The notes: generated from the sequence alone by a model not told the origin. Counted from the stretch's first letter, positions 35,021 to 45,381 are shown. The stretch: 60,562 bases of DNA from Phycisphaerae bacterium (GCA_012719955.1 JAAXZI010000239.1:1-60562); one strand, 5' to 3'. Numbers and translations: made by a program.

Positions 35021-36478
35021 ATGCTGCAAAATCCGGGTAGGTTTTTGTTCCTGGCATCTATTACGGTACTGATTACCTGCGGTTCCGGCTGGGGTGCGGT
35101 TTCTCCCGGCCCCTTGGACGGGGCCATGGCCCTGGCTCCCAGCCCCGAAGCACGCCAGGCCTGGCGGGCCGTGCTCCCCCTGCGGAGCATCGACGCCATC
35201 GAGTCCTGGCACCTGGTCGAGGGCTACCTGTACGCCATCGGCAACGAAGGTTCGGCCCATTGCATCCGGGTGGATACCGGCCGGCTGCTGTGGTCCCGCC
35301 GGCTTACCAACCCGCCCGGCACCATCTACCCGCCGGTGCCTTACCGTTCCCCTGAATTTTATGCGGTAGCTTTCACTCTCTCCAGCGAAGTCGTCCTTCT
35401 GGATCCCGAGACAGGCTCGGAATTTAAGCGCATCCGGTTGCAATCGCCCGCCAGCGCCTCCGCGGGCAACTCGCCGGGCTTTATTTATTCGGCTGAGACG
35501 AATCGCCATATTCGCGCCTATGACCTCAAAGATAACGTCATGGTCTGGCAGATTCTGATGGACGGGCCGGTTTCCGTTCCTCCCGTCTATCAGCCTGACC
35601 TCACCGACGGAACCAGCCCGGTCGCCACCTTGGTGATGGCCGACGGCAGTGGTCAGTTCGGCATGGTCTGGGCTGACGACAAAGAGCTTGTCTATGCCCA
35701 CAAGTTAGGGGGTGAACCCCAAGGCGAGATCGCCACGGATGGTACGCACTTCTTTGTGGCTACGTCCGATAATTTGGTGAACTGCTTGGATCGGAAAACC
35801 GGAGAGACCCTTTGGTCTTACCGACTGCCGGCCAAGCCGGACGGGGCACCGGTGATTTGCCGGGGGAGTATCTACCAGGCGGTGGCTCCCAGCGGCCTCC
35901 AGCGGATCGGTATCGAACGAGATCGGCCCAACTGGTTTGCGCCGGATGCCGTGCAGTTCCTGGCCGAGTGGAACGGCCGGCCGGTGGTGCTGCTGAATGA
36001 CCGCCAGGTGGCGATTCTCGACCCGCTGACCGGTGAGGCGGTTGCCTTTGTCCAGACCGGCGAGGTGGTCCAGGCCCTGAGCAACCCCATCAACGAGGCC
36101 CTGTTCCTGGTTTCGCCGGCCGGCGAAGCTCGCTGCATGCTGCCTGCCGGGACCAGTCCGGCCAGTCTGGCGGCCCTGCGTCCGGCAACCACCCAGCCCG
36201 CAAGCGCGGAAGCGGGGACCGGTTCGGACAGTGACCAGCCGACGACGCGTCCGGCCCTGGTTCGCAAGCCCAAACAAACGGATGACATTCCCCTCTGGGT
36301 CCGTTCGTCGGGGACGCATCAGCAAAGTGGTGATTCCGGCGTGCGCCGCTCCACCCGCTCGAGCCGGGGGGACCGGTCGGCTGGTTCCTCCCGTTCGTCC
36401 CGCCGCAGTCGTGGCGACCGTTCTTCCCGTGAGAGCAGGGGCGGCCGCAGTCGCAGCCGCGGCGGGAGGGCCCCTTGA
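35021..36478 (+). CDS. Secreted PQQ-like beta-propeller protein with Arg/Ser-rich tail
   Basis: 485 residues. Signal peptide (FLFLASITVLITCGSGWGA), then PQQ/WD-like propeller repeats with DTGRLLWSRRL, DLKDNVMVWQI and DRKTGETLWSYRLP as typical blade ends. The last 45 residues are almost all Arg, Ser, Gly and Asp (SSRGDRSAGSSRSSRRSRGD), a highly basic low-complexity tail. ATG at 35021 has GAGGTG upstream. It may bind nucleic acid, cell wall or polyanions; function unknown. Confidence 0.8.
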   Translation: MLQNPGRFLFLASITVLITCGSGWGAVSPGPLDGAMALAPSPEARQAWRAVLPLRSIDAIESWHLVEGYLYAIGNEGSAHCIRVDTGRLLWSRRLTNPPGTIYPPVPYRSPEFYAVAFTLSSEVVLLDPETGSEFKRIRLQSPASASAGNSPGFIYSAETNRHIRAYDLKDNVMVWQILMDGPVSVPPVYQPDLTDGTSPVATLVMADGSGQFGMVWADDKELVYAHKLGGEPQGEIATDGTHFFVATSDNLVNCLDRKTGETLWSYRLPAKPDGAPVICRGSIYQAVAPSGLQRIGIERDRPNWFAPDAVQFLAEWNGRPVVLLNDRQVAILDPLTGEAVAFVQTGEVVQALSNPINEALFLVSPAGEARCMLPAGTSPASLAALRPATTQPASAEAGTGSDSDQPTTRPALVRKPKQTDDIPLWVRSSGTHQQSGDSGVRRSTRSSRGDRSAGSSRSSRRSRGDRSSRESRGGRSRSRGGRAP

Positions 36479-36508
36479 TCTCTGCCGGGGCATCAGGCCG
36501 GTCACGCC

Positions 36509-37462
36509 ATGAACGCAATTGTCTTTGATCAGAAGCTTCGGTTCGTAACGGACTATGCCGACCCTGTGCCCGGCGAGGGCGAGGTGCTCGTGGCCGTCCG
36601 GCTAGCGGGCATCTGCGCCACCGACCTGGAGATCACTCGCGGCTACATGGGCTTTCGTGGCGTCCCCGGGCACGAGTTCGTGGGAACGGTCATCAAGGGT
36701 CCGCGGGCCTGGCGCGACAAGCGGGTTGTGGCCGAGATCAACTGCGTTTGCGGTCAGTGCGACATGTGCCTGCGGGGGCTGTCCAGCCATTGTCGCCACC
36801 GCTCGGTTGTGGGAATCCAGGGGCGGGATGGCGCGTTTGCCGACATGCTGGTCGTGCCCGAACGCAACCTCCACGAAGTGCCCGAGGCGGTCAGCGATGA
36901 GCAGGCGGTGTTTATCGAGCCGCTGGCGGCCGCTTATCAGGTCATCCGCCAGTGCCCGATCGAGCGGCGGATGCGGGTGGCGGTGATCGGCTCCGGACGG
37001 CTGGGACTGCTGGTGGCTCAGGTCATCAAGACCTGCGGCTGCCAGTTGCAGGTCATTGGGCGCAATCCGCTGACGCTGGAGTTCTGCGAAAAGAAGGGGA
37101 TCCAGGGCACGCCCGTGAGCGAGCTGGTCCCGCGCGGCGACCGCGACGTGGTCGTGGAGTGCTCCGGCTCGCCGGAGGGTTTTGACCTGGCCGTCCGTCT
37201 GCTTCGACCGCGGGGGACATTGGTGCTCAAGAGCACCTACGCGGGAGACGCCCCCCTGAACCTGGCCCCGGTCGTGGTGAACGAGATTCTGGTGCTGGGC
37301 AGCCGATGTGGGCCGTTCCCGGAGGCCATCCAGGCCCTGGCTCGCCGGGAGGTGGATGTGGAGTCGATGATCTCCCGCCGTCTGCCGCTCAGCAAGGGGG
37401 TGGAGGCTTTTGAGCTGGCGGCCGATTCGCGGAATATCAAGGTGCTGCTCAAGCCGGGGTGA
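36509..37462 (+). CDS. Zinc-containing alcohol dehydrogenase family (MDR) protein
   Basis: 317-residue medium-chain dehydrogenase. Catalytic zinc site: AGICATDLEI (Cys) and GHEF; structural zinc: CVCGQCDMCLRGLSSHC; NAD fold: VIGSGRLGLLVAQV. It is closest to threonine/sorbitol-type dehydrogenases in layout, but the substrate is unknown. It precedes pgeF by 67 bases. Confidence 0.88.
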   Translation: MNAIVFDQKLRFVTDYADPVPGEGEVLVAVRLAGICATDLEITRGYMGFRGVPGHEFVGTVIKGPRAWRDKRVVAEINCVCGQCDMCLRGLSSHCRHRSVVGIQGRDGAFADMLVVPERNLHEVPEAVSDEQAVFIEPLAAAYQVIRQCPIERRMRVAVIGSGRLGLLVAQVIKTCGCQLQVIGRNPLTLEFCEKKGIQGTPVSELVPRGDRDVVVECSGSPEGFDLAVRLLRPRGTLVLKSTYAGDAPLNLAPVVVNEILVLGSRCGPFPEAIQALARREVDVESMISRRLPLSKGVEAFELAADSRNIKVLLKPG

Positions 37463-37529
37463 GTCGCTGCGGTTCTCCGGTCTCCGTTTTCTGTTCTTTT
37501 CAGTTCTCAGTTCTTGCGAGTAATGCGGG

Positions 37530-38303
37530 ATGATCGCACAGGCTTTCGGGGATTTGACCCTCCTTCGTTTCGAACGGTTGTCGCGCGAGCCGGGGCTGGT
37601 CCATGCGGTGACGACCCGGCCGCACAACTATGCGCCGCATCGAGGGCAGGGGGCGGAGATGGCGGTTGCCAACCGCCGGCGGGTGTGCGAAATCCTCGGC
37701 GTGGATTTTGAAAAGCTGACCTCGCCGTCGCAGGTGCATGGCGGCGAGGTGTTGCCGGTCGAGGAGGCGGATGTCGGCCGGGGGCGCGACGGGCGGAATT
37801 CGGCCCTGCGCTTTGTGGATGGGTTGATTTGCGATATTCCCGGCGTACCGCTGATCCTCATGTCGGCCGACTGTCCGCTGGTGTGTGCGTATGACCCGGA
37901 CCGGCCGGCGGTGGGGGCGGGGCATTCGAGCTGGCAGGGGACGGTTGCGGGGGCGACCACGCAGATGATCCGGCTGATGGCCCGCCGGTATGGCAGCGAT
38001 CCGGCCAGGCTGCTGACGGCCATCGCGCCGTCGGCCGGTCCATGCTGCTACGAGGTGGGCGACGAGGTCCGCCGGATTGCCCGCACGCGGATGGATGACG
38101 CCGACGACTTTTTCTCGCCGCACGGCGATCGGTTCCTCTTCAACCTCTGGGAAGCCAACCGCCGGCAGTTGATCGCCGCCGGGGTCCGGCCGGAGCACAT
38201 CGAAATCGGCGGGCTTTGCTCGATCTGCGACCATCGCTTGTGGAGCCACCGGCGCGACGGGGCCGAAGCCGGACGAACGGCGCTGGTCATTGCATTCCGG
38301 TAG
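37530..38303 (+). CDS. pgeF: Peptidoglycan editing factor PgeF / polyphenol oxidase (YfiH) family
   Basis: 257 residues of the YfiH/laccase-domain family, now known to act as a purine nucleoside phosphorylase-like or cell-wall editing enzyme. Motifs: QVHGGEV, SADCPLVCAYDPD, GAGHSSWQGTVAG and IAPSAGPCCYEVGDEV, which hold the zinc-binding His/Cys residues. The start at 37530 and the short distance to the dehydrogenase suggest a shared transcript. Confidence 0.9.
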   Translation: MIAQAFGDLTLLRFERLSREPGLVHAVTTRPHNYAPHRGQGAEMAVANRRRVCEILGVDFEKLTSPSQVHGGEVLPVEEADVGRGRDGRNSALRFVDGLICDIPGVPLILMSADCPLVCAYDPDRPAVGAGHSSWQGTVAGATTQMIRLMARRYGSDPARLLTAIAPSAGPCCYEVGDEVRRIARTRMDDADDFFSPHGDRFLFNLWEANRRQLIAAGVRPEHIEIGGLCSICDHRLWSHRRDGAEAGRTALVIAFR

Positions 38304-38380
38304 GGCGTTACCGGCATATCCATGCTGGGTGATGATCAAGATGGCCCTGGTTCACCCCGCAGGTCGCAAGCGTGACGGGC

Positions 38381-38941
38381 CTATTTGCAGTTTCGGTCGG
38401 CCAGGTTGGAACCGGAGAAGCATCGCTGGAGGATGCCGTAGTCATCCTGGTCAACGTCTTCGTCGAAATCGAGGTCGGCCCCGGCGCACTCGGGTGTACA
38501 CTTGATTGCGGCTCCCGAGATACAAGATTCAAAGATGCTTACATCCAGCGTGTCCACCTTCTGATCGCCGTTGAAATCGCCCGGTTGGGCTTCAAAGTGA
38601 ATGGTGAAATCCTCGGTATGCGTTCCAGGTGGCAGGGCCAGGGCCTGATCGTTGACCGTGGCTGTGAGCGAGATGTGCTCGCCGGGCGCCAGATAACCGC
38701 TGGTCATTTCCAGGTCGAGCCAGGAGGGCGCCTGCGTCACGGACCAGTAAGAACCAACCGCCGCGACGTTGACGACGCCGAAAGTGAAGGTGGAGGGGGT
38801 AAATGGGCCGCCCTGATCGCCGTTGATGACGACGGCCGGATCGGAGGGCGGAGGCGTATCGCCCGTCAGGGGAAGGACAGTGAGCGGCAAACCCAAAACC
38901 AACAGCGCCATCCCTGGCGCACACCTGCACCAACTTCTCAT
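38381..38941 (-). CDS. Secreted protein with dockerin type I repeats
   Basis: 186 residues (ATG 38941; a GTG at 38968 is the alternative). Signal peptide (MALLVLGLPLTVLPLTG), a beta-rich BACON-like domain (FTFGVVNVAAVGSYWSVTQA, then LAPGEHISLTATVN) and two EF-hand-like dockerin repeats: GDFNGDQKVDTLDVSIFESC and DLDFDEDVDQDDYGILQRC. In planctomycetes such repeats occur on secreted proteins without a cellulosome. Cysteine pairs suggest disulfides. Confidence 0.82.
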   Translation of the reverse strand: MRSWCRCAPGMALLVLGLPLTVLPLTGDTPPPSDPAVVINGDQGGPFTPSTFTFGVVNVAAVGSYWSVTQAPSWLDLEMTSGYLAPGEHISLTATVNDQALALPPGTHTEDFTIHFEAQPGDFNGDQKVDTLDVSIFESCISGAAIKCTPECAGADLDFDEDVDQDDYGILQRCFSGSNLADRNCK

Positions 38942-39240
38942 TGCACAAGAGCCTTTCCGTCGACTCACTGCCGGATGTTAGCTTAGTGCGCAGGAATGGA
39001 GATTCGATAAGGAGCGTTCCCCAAATTGTGCAGAGAGCCGGATGCGCGAGCTCTGAGAGGGCGGTAGAGGCGAAAAGAGTCTTCTCTTCGTTGCTCAAAT
39101 GGTGTGTCTACCTCCGTCTGCTGTGGGGGTTTTGAGGCCGAAGCGCAAGCAGAGAGCTGCAGGCGTTGGCCCGGCTGCGCGGCGTGTCTGGTGGTTAGTT
39201 CCTTACTGGTGCTGCGAGCGGAAGCTCGTTGCGCACGGCG
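38942..39240. other. Intergenic region without recognised features
   Basis: About 300 bases between the dockerin gene and the UroD-like gene. No gene, promoter or repeat from the families described here was identified. Confidence 0.35.
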
Positions 39241-40206
39241 CTACGCCACGTATTCCTTGATCAGCCGGATGTTCTCCGGCGGCGTTTCGTAGGGCACGGC
39301 CCCGGTGCCCAGCAGGCAGCTTGGGTGCCACGCGGCGATCGCGAGGATGCGGTCGATCTCCGCGTAGATGCACTGCGGATCTGTGCACACGACCACGTTC
39401 GGGTCCATGTTCACGCGCACGCGGACGTGCGGATGCGTCTTCGCCAGGCGACGGACGAAACTGGCCTGGTCGGTCTCCACGTTGCTGACCAGGTAGCTCG
39501 TGCCCGTCGAGAGCAGATCATCCAGAATCCGGTAGGTGTCGCCGCCCATGATACAGGGGACGGGATGGCCGACGCAGTCGGCGGCGATCTGCAGAATGCG
39601 CTTCAGGGCGGGCAGTTCGATCTCGTGGAACTGTGCCGGCGAGAGCATCGGCGGCGAGGCGGCCGACTCAAAGAAGGCCACGTCCAGGCCGGCCTGAGCC
39701 ACCGCCTTGCAGAAGACCGCCTGGTTCTCGGCCAGGCGCATGAGGAACCGGGCGACCTGCTCCGGTTGGAGGGCGGCGGCCAAGCACAGGTTGTTGATCC
39801 CCAGCAGGTTAAACGCGATGGAAAATGGCCCGGCCACCGGGATGCGCACATCGGCTTCCGGCAGGGCCGCCTTGAGCCGCCGGCCCACGTCAATGACCAT
39901 CGCAATCCGGCCATCCTTATGAGGATCGTACGGCGGCAGGTCGCCGGCCGCGGACACGTCGGTGATGAGCGGTTCCAGAATGGCGGGAATGGCGTTATCG
40001 CCGGGGAAGCAGACGGTCGCGCCGTAAGCCTCGGCCTCGAGATTGTAGATGTCGATGCCGACCGCAATGGGCGTGTGGCGGTATTCCAGCCACGTCCGGC
40101 GATGGGCTTCGAAGAGAAGCTCGCCGTCGCGGGAAACTTCTGAAGGCGATCGCCCGACGAACCGGGCGGCGTGTTCGTAGACGGCTGGTGAGAAGGGGAT
40201 CTTCAT
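39241..40206 (-). CDS. Uroporphyrinogen decarboxylase (UroD) family protein
   Basis: 321 residues of the UroD/MtaA/CmuA superfamily. Such proteins are methyltransferases for corrinoid proteins, or heme-pathway decarboxylases. Features: [42 protein letters not shown] and the Cys/His-bearing CIMGGDTYR area. It lacks the UroD N-terminal RQAGRYMP signature, so a methyltransferase role is favoured. The gene stands alone, divergent from the amidohydrolase gene. Confidence 0.82.
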   Translation of the reverse strand: MKIPFSPAVYEHAARFVGRSPSEVSRDGELLFEAHRRTWLEYRHTPIAVGIDIYNLEAEAYGATVCFPGDNAIPAILEPLITDVSAAGDLPPYDPHKDGRIAMVIDVGRRLKAALPEADVRIPVAGPFSIAFNLLGINNLCLAAALQPEQVARFLMRLAENQAVFCKAVAQAGLDVAFFESAASPPMLSPAQFHEIELPALKRILQIAADCVGHPVPCIMGGDTYRILDDLLSTGTSYLVSNVETDQASFVRRLAKTHPHVRVRVNMDPNVVVCTDPQCIYAEIDRILAIAAWHPSCLLGTGAVPYETPPENIRLIKEYVA

Positions 40207-40274
40207 GGGGGCTTGATTCTACGGTTGGGCCGGCGAATGGACAATTGCGGGGAGGCGGGGTAAATAGTCAGTAC

Positions 40275-41981
40275 ATGGGATTGAAACTGACCCCCATGAA
40301 AGAATTGATTGTCGCTCTCGCGGGTTGTATCACCATGTTGAATTCTGTTTCAGACGTTCGTGGGTCGGCGCTTGCACCCGACCTGATCATCCTCAACGCC
40401 TCTGTCCGCACCATGGACAATGCTCGGCCCACCGCGGAGGCGTTGGCCATACTGGGCAACCGCGTTGTGGCCGTAGGCTCGACGGCGGAGATCCGCACCC
40501 TGGCCGGCCCCGCAACGCGAACGATCGATGCGGGCGGAAAGCTCGTCCTTCCAGGGTTCAACGATGCCCACGTGCACTTCCTGATGGGGGGCTTCGCGCT
40601 GCTGAGCGTGGACCTGCGCGACGCCAGGACGCCCGAGGAGATGGCCCGGCGGCTGGGGGAATATGCGAAGAAACTGCCCAAGGGAACCTGGATCCTGGAG
40701 GGCAACTGGGACCACGAAAAATGGCCGGGGACGCCCTTGCCGACCCGGCAGATGATCGATGCCGTCACGCCGGATCACCCGGTCATGGTGAGCCGTCTGG
40801 ACGGGCACATGGTGTTGGTCAACAGCCTGGCGCTGCGGCTGGCGGGCGTGACTAAGGAAACCCAGGACCCCCCAGGCGGCCTGATCGTGCGCGATCCGAA
40901 GACCGGCGAGCCGACCGGCGTGCTCAAGGATACGGGCGAGGATCTGATCGCGCGGGTGATTCCGGCGAAGTCGTTTGAGGAAAAACTCGCCGCCGCCCGG
41001 GTGGCGACGGAGCACGCCGCGCGATTGGGCGTGACCAGCGTGACCGACGTATCGGCCGGCGACGACGTGGGGCTCTACCAGTACATGATCCAGCGCGGCG
41101 AGTTGAAGACGCGGATTTACGGCGCGCGTTCGATTGTCTCCTGGGATGTGCTGGCCAAGACCGGCGTGCAGGCGGGGTTCGGTAGCGACATGCTGCGCAT
41201 CGGCTGCGTGAAGGGCTTTGCCGACGGGAGCCTCGGCTCATCCACAGCCCTGTTCTTTGAGCCGTACAACGACGCGCCCGGCACGCGCGGGCTGCTGTTC
41301 GACCAGATGCTGCCGGAGGGAATCATGCTCGAACGCGTGACCGGCGCGGACAAGGCCGGGCTCCAGGTGCTGATCCACGCCATCGGCGACGAGGCCAATC
41401 TGCGGATCCTGGACATCTACCGGCAGGCGGCGGAGAAGAACGGCCCCCGCGACCGGCGCTTCCGCATCGAACACGCCCAGCATCTGCGGCCCAGCGAGAT
41501 TCGGCGCTTCGGCCAGCAGAAGGTGATCGCCTCCATGCAGCCTTACCATGCGGCAGACGACGGGCGCTGGTGCGACAAGCGCATCGGCCCCGAGCGGTCG
41601 AAGGGCGCTTACGCCTTCCGATCGCTGCTGGATGCCGGGGTGACGCTGGCCTTCGGGTCGGACTGGTCGGTAGCCTCGCTGAACCCGCTGGAGGGCATCA
41701 AGGCGGCGGTGACTCGTCAGACGCTCGATGGCGGACATCCGGACGGCTGGATTCCCGAGCAGAAGATCAGCGTCGACGATGCCGTGCGGGCCTACACCGT
41801 CGGCGCGGCCTACGCTGAATTTGCAGAGCACGTCAAGGGGAGCCTGGCGCCCGGAAAGCTGGCCGACCTGGTGATGCTGGACCGGGACATCTACACCATC
41901 GATCCCGCCGAGATCGACAAGGTGCGGGTGGTGCTGACGGTGATGGATGGCAAAGTGGTTTATGAGGGCGCGGCCGAATGA
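40275..41981 (+). CDS. Amidohydrolase family 3 (YtcJ-like) protein, secreted
   Basis: About 568 residues of the YtcJ/amidohydrolase-3 family. Metal ligands: [10 protein letters not shown] (HxH), [11 protein letters not shown], an active-site area [11 protein letters not shown] and [16 protein letters not shown] hydrophobic N-terminus ([16 protein letters not shown]) suggests export or a lipoprotein anchor; an alternative ATG at 40296 shortens it by seven residues. Substrate unknown, possibly an N-acyl amide or amine. Well preserved, with no neighbour in common. Confidence 0.85.
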   Translation: MGLKLTPMKELIVALAGCITMLNSVSDVRGSALAPDLIILNASVRTMDNARPTAEALAILGNRVVAVGSTAEIRTLAGPATRTIDAGGKLVLPGFNDAHVHFLMGGFALLSVDLRDARTPEEMARRLGEYAKKLPKGTWILEGNWDHEKWPGTPLPTRQMIDAVTPDHPVMVSRLDGHMVLVNSLALRLAGVTKETQDPPGGLIVRDPKTGEPTGVLKDTGEDLIARVIPAKSFEEKLAAARVATEHAARLGVTSVTDVSAGDDVGLYQYMIQRGELKTRIYGARSIVSWDVLAKTGVQAGFGSDMLRIGCVKGFADGSLGSSTALFFEPYNDAPGTRGLLFDQMLPEGIMLERVTGADKAGLQVLIHAIGDEANLRILDIYRQAAEKNGPRDRRFRIEHAQHLRPSEIRRFGQQKVIASMQPYHAADDGRWCDKRIGPERSKGAYAFRSLLDAGVTLAFGSDWSVASLNPLEGIKAAVTRQTLDGGHPDGWIPEQKISVDDAVRAYTVGAAYAEFAEHVKGSLAPGKLADLVMLDRDIYTIDPAEIDKVRVVLTVMDGKVVYEGAAE

Positions 41982-42427
41982 CCGGCGCGCTCACGAACCT
42001 GGTCCGGTTGTGAACGAACTACAACATTTTTGAAAAAATCCCCTTGCAGACCGATAAAACAACGGTATAAATGAAGCCTGATGACAAGATCCGTGCCAAC
42101 CGGATCTTGCCATGTCTAAGAACACGTCACGTCGATGGATTCGACGGCAGTTGGTTGCTGTTCGTATTGGCTGGAGGATGTTGGGAAGGGATGCGCTGCA
42201 GACCGTCTGCGCGCGTGTGCCCGACCGCCCTGGCGCATGTCGAGCCGCGCGTCCGTACCCTCACGTTAACCCCAAGCGAATACCGATCGCCGAACGAGCT
42301 GTTCTCAACCATTCCCGAACGCTCTGAGGGCTGAGCGGTCTGATAGAGGAAGCAATTCGTGCAGGCCGCACAGAGCTGCGTCTGGCTCTGCGCGCGGTCT
42401 GTGTCCCTCTTTTTCGAGGTATGGTTT
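41982..42427. other. Leader region before the GHL10-type glycosidase gene
   Basis: About 450 bases. Promoter at 42044-42071, then a hairpin CAAGATCCG-TGCCAAC-CGGATCTTG (42084-42108), and several weaker stems before the coding start. A 71-codon frame (42112-42327, basic, RRWIRRQLVAVRIGWRM at its start) could be a leader peptide or chance. This long leader may be a cis-regulatory element (inference). Confidence 0.4.
42044..42071 (+). promoter_or_regulatory. Predicted promoter before the GHL10-type glycosidase gene
   Basis: TTGCAG (42044-42049), a 16-base spacer and TATAAA (42066-42071). The leader to ATG 42428 would be about 350 bases and begins with a 9-bp hairpin. Confidence 0.5.
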
Positions 42428-45358
42428 ATGCGGCACAAGTCACTTCTGGCAGTCTTTCTATGTGGATGGGTGTGTTTGACGGCCGTTCCCTCCCCGGCGG
42501 CGGAGTTTCGCGGCTTCTGGGCTGATGTATGGGGGGAAGGTGTGAAGAGCACGGCTCAAATCGACGCCATGATCACGCGAGCCCTGGCCGGTCGGTATAA
42601 CGCGATCGTGGCCCAGGTATTGGCCTATCAGGACAATGCATCCGGGGGGCATGGAGCATATTGGAATTCAGCGATCGTCCCCAAGGCGCCGGACATTGTC
42701 GGCGGCATTGATCCGCTGGCTTACCTGGTCCAGCAGGCCCATGCCAACGGTCTTGAGGTGCACGCCTGGCTGGTCGCCTACCGGGCCTCCACCGCGTGGC
42801 CGCCGGCAGGCAACCCGACGCTGCAGGCCCATCCCGAGTGGCTCATGACCACGCAGGCCGGTATGGGTGGGGGGCCTCAGGCCTTCAGCGGCGAATACTT
42901 CCTGGACCCGGGCTCCCCGGACGTGCAGCAGTATTTGATCAGCATCGTCCAGGAACTGGTGACCAATTACGCGATCGACGGAATCCACTGGGACCGCATT
43001 CGGCACGTGCAGGCCGACAGCGGTTACCCCACCAACACCTCCTATGCCAACTCCGGCCTGGCGCGGTTCCAGCGCATTACCGGCTATTCAGGTACGCCGT
43101 CCAGCAGCTACGGACCATGGAGCGACTTCCGCCGGCGGTGCGTTACCGAACTGGTTCGCCGGACGCGGGCCGAAATCGCCGCTATTCCCAGTGTGTCCCA
43201 GCCGGTTCGGCACAGCGCCTCGGTCATCACCTGGGGTGGCGCGCCGTCCAACTTTACCGGCTCCAGCGCCTACACGCTTTTCCAGAACTGGGAGGAATGG
43301 CAGCGGCTGGGCTACCTGGATATGACTGTGCCCATGACCTACTACGATCAGGATGTGTACCCGAGCTATTACACCGGCTGGGTGAACAAGCAAATGCAGT
43401 GGGCTTATGACCGGCACATGGTGGTCGGGGTGGGCATTTATCTTAACAGCTTCGCCAACAGCAAGACCCAGATGCTCTACGCCCGCAATGCCGGCGCGGA
43501 TGGCCTGTGCACCTACAGCTATCGCAGCACCAACGATACCGGCGCCAACGCCTGGGACTGGTATCCCTACGTGGCCAGCAATGTCTTCACCACGACCGAC
43601 ACCGTTCCCACCATGCCGTGGCGCTACGCGGCCACCGCGACCGAAGGCACGCTGTGGGGTATGGTGACCGATGCAACCACCGGCGAGCCCATCGACGATG
43701 CGACCGTGCAAATCAGCGGGTTTACGCCGGTGCAGACCGACGGGAACGGCTACTACACGATGACGTTGCTCCCCGCTTCCGGGGCGGGCGCCATCTACAG
43801 CGTGACCGCCAGCGCGCCCGGCTATGACTCGGCCACCGATTCGGCCACTGTGGTGGCCGGTGGATTGGGCGTGGCCAACTTCGCCCTGTCCCACACGACG
43901 AGCCCGATTTTCATCGTTGAGAGCCGCCCCGGGGGACAGAACTACGCCAACTTCAGCTCGGCCGGTACCTGGGCGGTCAGCTCCAGCAAGGGCACCGCGG
44001 AGGGCTGCACGCCGGGGATCGGCAGCCTCTATTCAGGCCTGGGGTATGCCGGGCGCACGACAACCTACAGCTTCACGCCCACGGTCACTTCCACGTACAA
44101 AGTGTATGCCACCTGGATCACTTCCTCCAACGCATGCAGCAGCGCCCGGCACGTAATTACGCACGCCGGTGGTACGAGCACCGTCTATGCCAATCAGCTC
44201 ACGGGCGGTGACGAGTGGAACCTGCTGGGCTCTTACCAGCTCAATGCGGGCACGACCTACTCCGTGACCCAGTTCTCAGAAGGCTCTTCGGGTGGATCGG
44301 TCATCCGCGCTGAGGCGATCAAGTGGGAGCGGGTGGATACGGTGCCAGCGCCCACTATCACCCAGCACCCGACCGCCGAGAGCCTCTGCCCGGGAGGGAT
44401 GGCCGGCTTCATGGTCACGGCCACCGGCGATGGCACGCTCACGTATCAGTGGCAGAAGAACGGCGCCAATATTACCGACGGCCAGCATTATGCTGGGGCG
44501 ACCACGGCGAGCCTGACCGTGTTGAATGTCGGCCCGTCGCAGGTCGGCGACTATCGCTGCGTGGTGACCAACGCGGGCGGCAGCACGAATTCGAACACGG
44601 CCGCGCTGACGCTCAAGCAGGCCACCACCATCACCCAGCAACCCACCAACCAGTCCACGCCGGGCGGCGGAACGGCCACCTTCACCGTTGTTGCGACAAG
44701 CGAAGGCACGCCGACTTACCAGTGGCAGAAGAACGGCACCAACCTGACTAACGGTGGGCACTACTCGGGCGTGACCACCGCGACCTTGACCATCTCCAAT
44801 GCCGACAGCAATGATGAGGCCTCCTACCGCTGTGTGGTCACCGGCGGGTGCGGCAGCGCGACGTCCAACGCGGCCACTTTGACGGTTACGAGCGCAAGCT
44901 ACACCTACATCGTGGAAAGCCGACCTGGCGGGCAGAACTACAACCGGTATTCGGAGACCGGCACCTGGAACACCAGCGTGGCCAAGAGCACCGCTGCCGG
45001 GTGCACGGCCGGCATCGGAAGTCGCTGGTGTGAGCTCAACAGCTCACCCAAGACGGCGGTCTTCCGGTTTACACCCCCGACCACCGGCACGTACAGGGTC
45101 TATACGACCAACGGTACGACCAACAACGCCGGCAACCCGCAGATCTTCAAGATCACGCATGCCGGTGGGACCGCCACCGTAGGCGTGTGCCAGAACACAA
45201 GCTGCTCGAGTAACTCGGTGAACAAGTGGTATCTGCTGGGGACGTACACGCTCAATCGCAATACCCAGTACACCGTGACGGTTGACGGCTCGACGGGTTC
45301 CGGCTCGGGGCCGGCCCTCAACGTCGGTCGGGCCGACGCCATTAAGTGGGAGCGGTAG
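42428..45358 (+). CDS. Secreted GHL10-family glycoside hydrolase-like protein with golvesin-like and Ig-like domains
   Basis: 976 residues. Signal peptide (SLLAVFLCGWVCLTAVPSPA), then a GHL10/DUF187-like TIM barrel (about 27-390): FRGFWADVWGEGVKS, IDGIHWDRIRHV and VPMTYYDQDVYPSYYTG. Next, a carboxypeptidase regulatory-like domain (GTLWGMVTDATTGEPIDDAT), a golvesin-C/xanthan-lyase-like beta domain (VESRPGGQNYANFSSAGTW), two Ig-like repeats (CRCVVT pattern with TYQWQKNG in each) and a second golvesin-like domain (VESRPGGQNYNRYSETGTW). The two Ig units and the two golvesin units are internal duplications. Likely polysaccharide degradation outside the cell. ATG at 42428 has GAGG upstream. Confidence 0.85.
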   Translation: MRHKSLLAVFLCGWVCLTAVPSPAAEFRGFWADVWGEGVKSTAQIDAMITRALAGRYNAIVAQVLAYQDNASGGHGAYWNSAIVPKAPDIVGGIDPLAYLVQQAHANGLEVHAWLVAYRASTAWPPAGNPTLQAHPEWLMTTQAGMGGGPQAFSGEYFLDPGSPDVQQYLISIVQELVTNYAIDGIHWDRIRHVQADSGYPTNTSYANSGLARFQRITGYSGTPSSSYGPWSDFRRRCVTELVRRTRAEIAAIPSVSQPVRHSASVITWGGAPSNFTGSSAYTLFQNWEEWQRLGYLDMTVPMTYYDQDVYPSYYTGWVNKQMQWAYDRHMVVGVGIYLNSFANSKTQMLYARNAGADGLCTYSYRSTNDTGANAWDWYPYVASNVFTTTDTVPTMPWRYAATATEGTLWGMVTDATTGEPIDDATVQISGFTPVQTDGNGYYTMTLLPASGAGAIYSVTASAPGYDSATDSATVVAGGLGVANFALSHTTSPIFIVESRPGGQNYANFSSAGTWAVSSSKGTAEGCTPGIGSLYSGLGYAGRTTTYSFTPTVTSTYKVYATWITSSNACSSARHVITHAGGTSTVYANQLTGGDEWNLLGSYQLNAGTTYSVTQFSEGSSGGSVIRAEAIKWERVDTVPAPTITQHPTAESLCPGGMAGFMVTATGDGTLTYQWQKNGANITDGQHYAGATTASLTVLNVGPSQVGDYRCVVTNAGGSTNSNTAALTLKQATTITQQPTNQSTPGGGTATFTVVATSEGTPTYQWQKNGTNLTNGGHYSGVTTATLTISNADSNDEASYRCVVTGGCGSATSNAATLTVTSASYTYIVESRPGGQNYNRYSETGTWNTSVAKSTAAGCTAGIGSRWCELNSSPKTAVFRFTPPTTGTYRVYTTNGTTNNAGNPQIFKITHAGGTATVGVCQNTSCSSNSVNKWYLLGTYTLNRNTQYTVTVDGSTGSGSGPALNVGRADAIKWER

Positions 45359-45381
45359 AACCCGCTTGTCGCATCCGAAAT

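Noticed and set aside
39241..40206. hemE (uroporphyrinogen decarboxylase of heme synthesis)
   Set aside because: The RQAGRYMP signature of true HemE is absent; only the superfamily is supported.
42112..42327. 71-codon frame as a real gene
   Set aside because: Basic and protein-like at the start, but lacks a clear ribosome binding site and family; kept only as part of the leader description.
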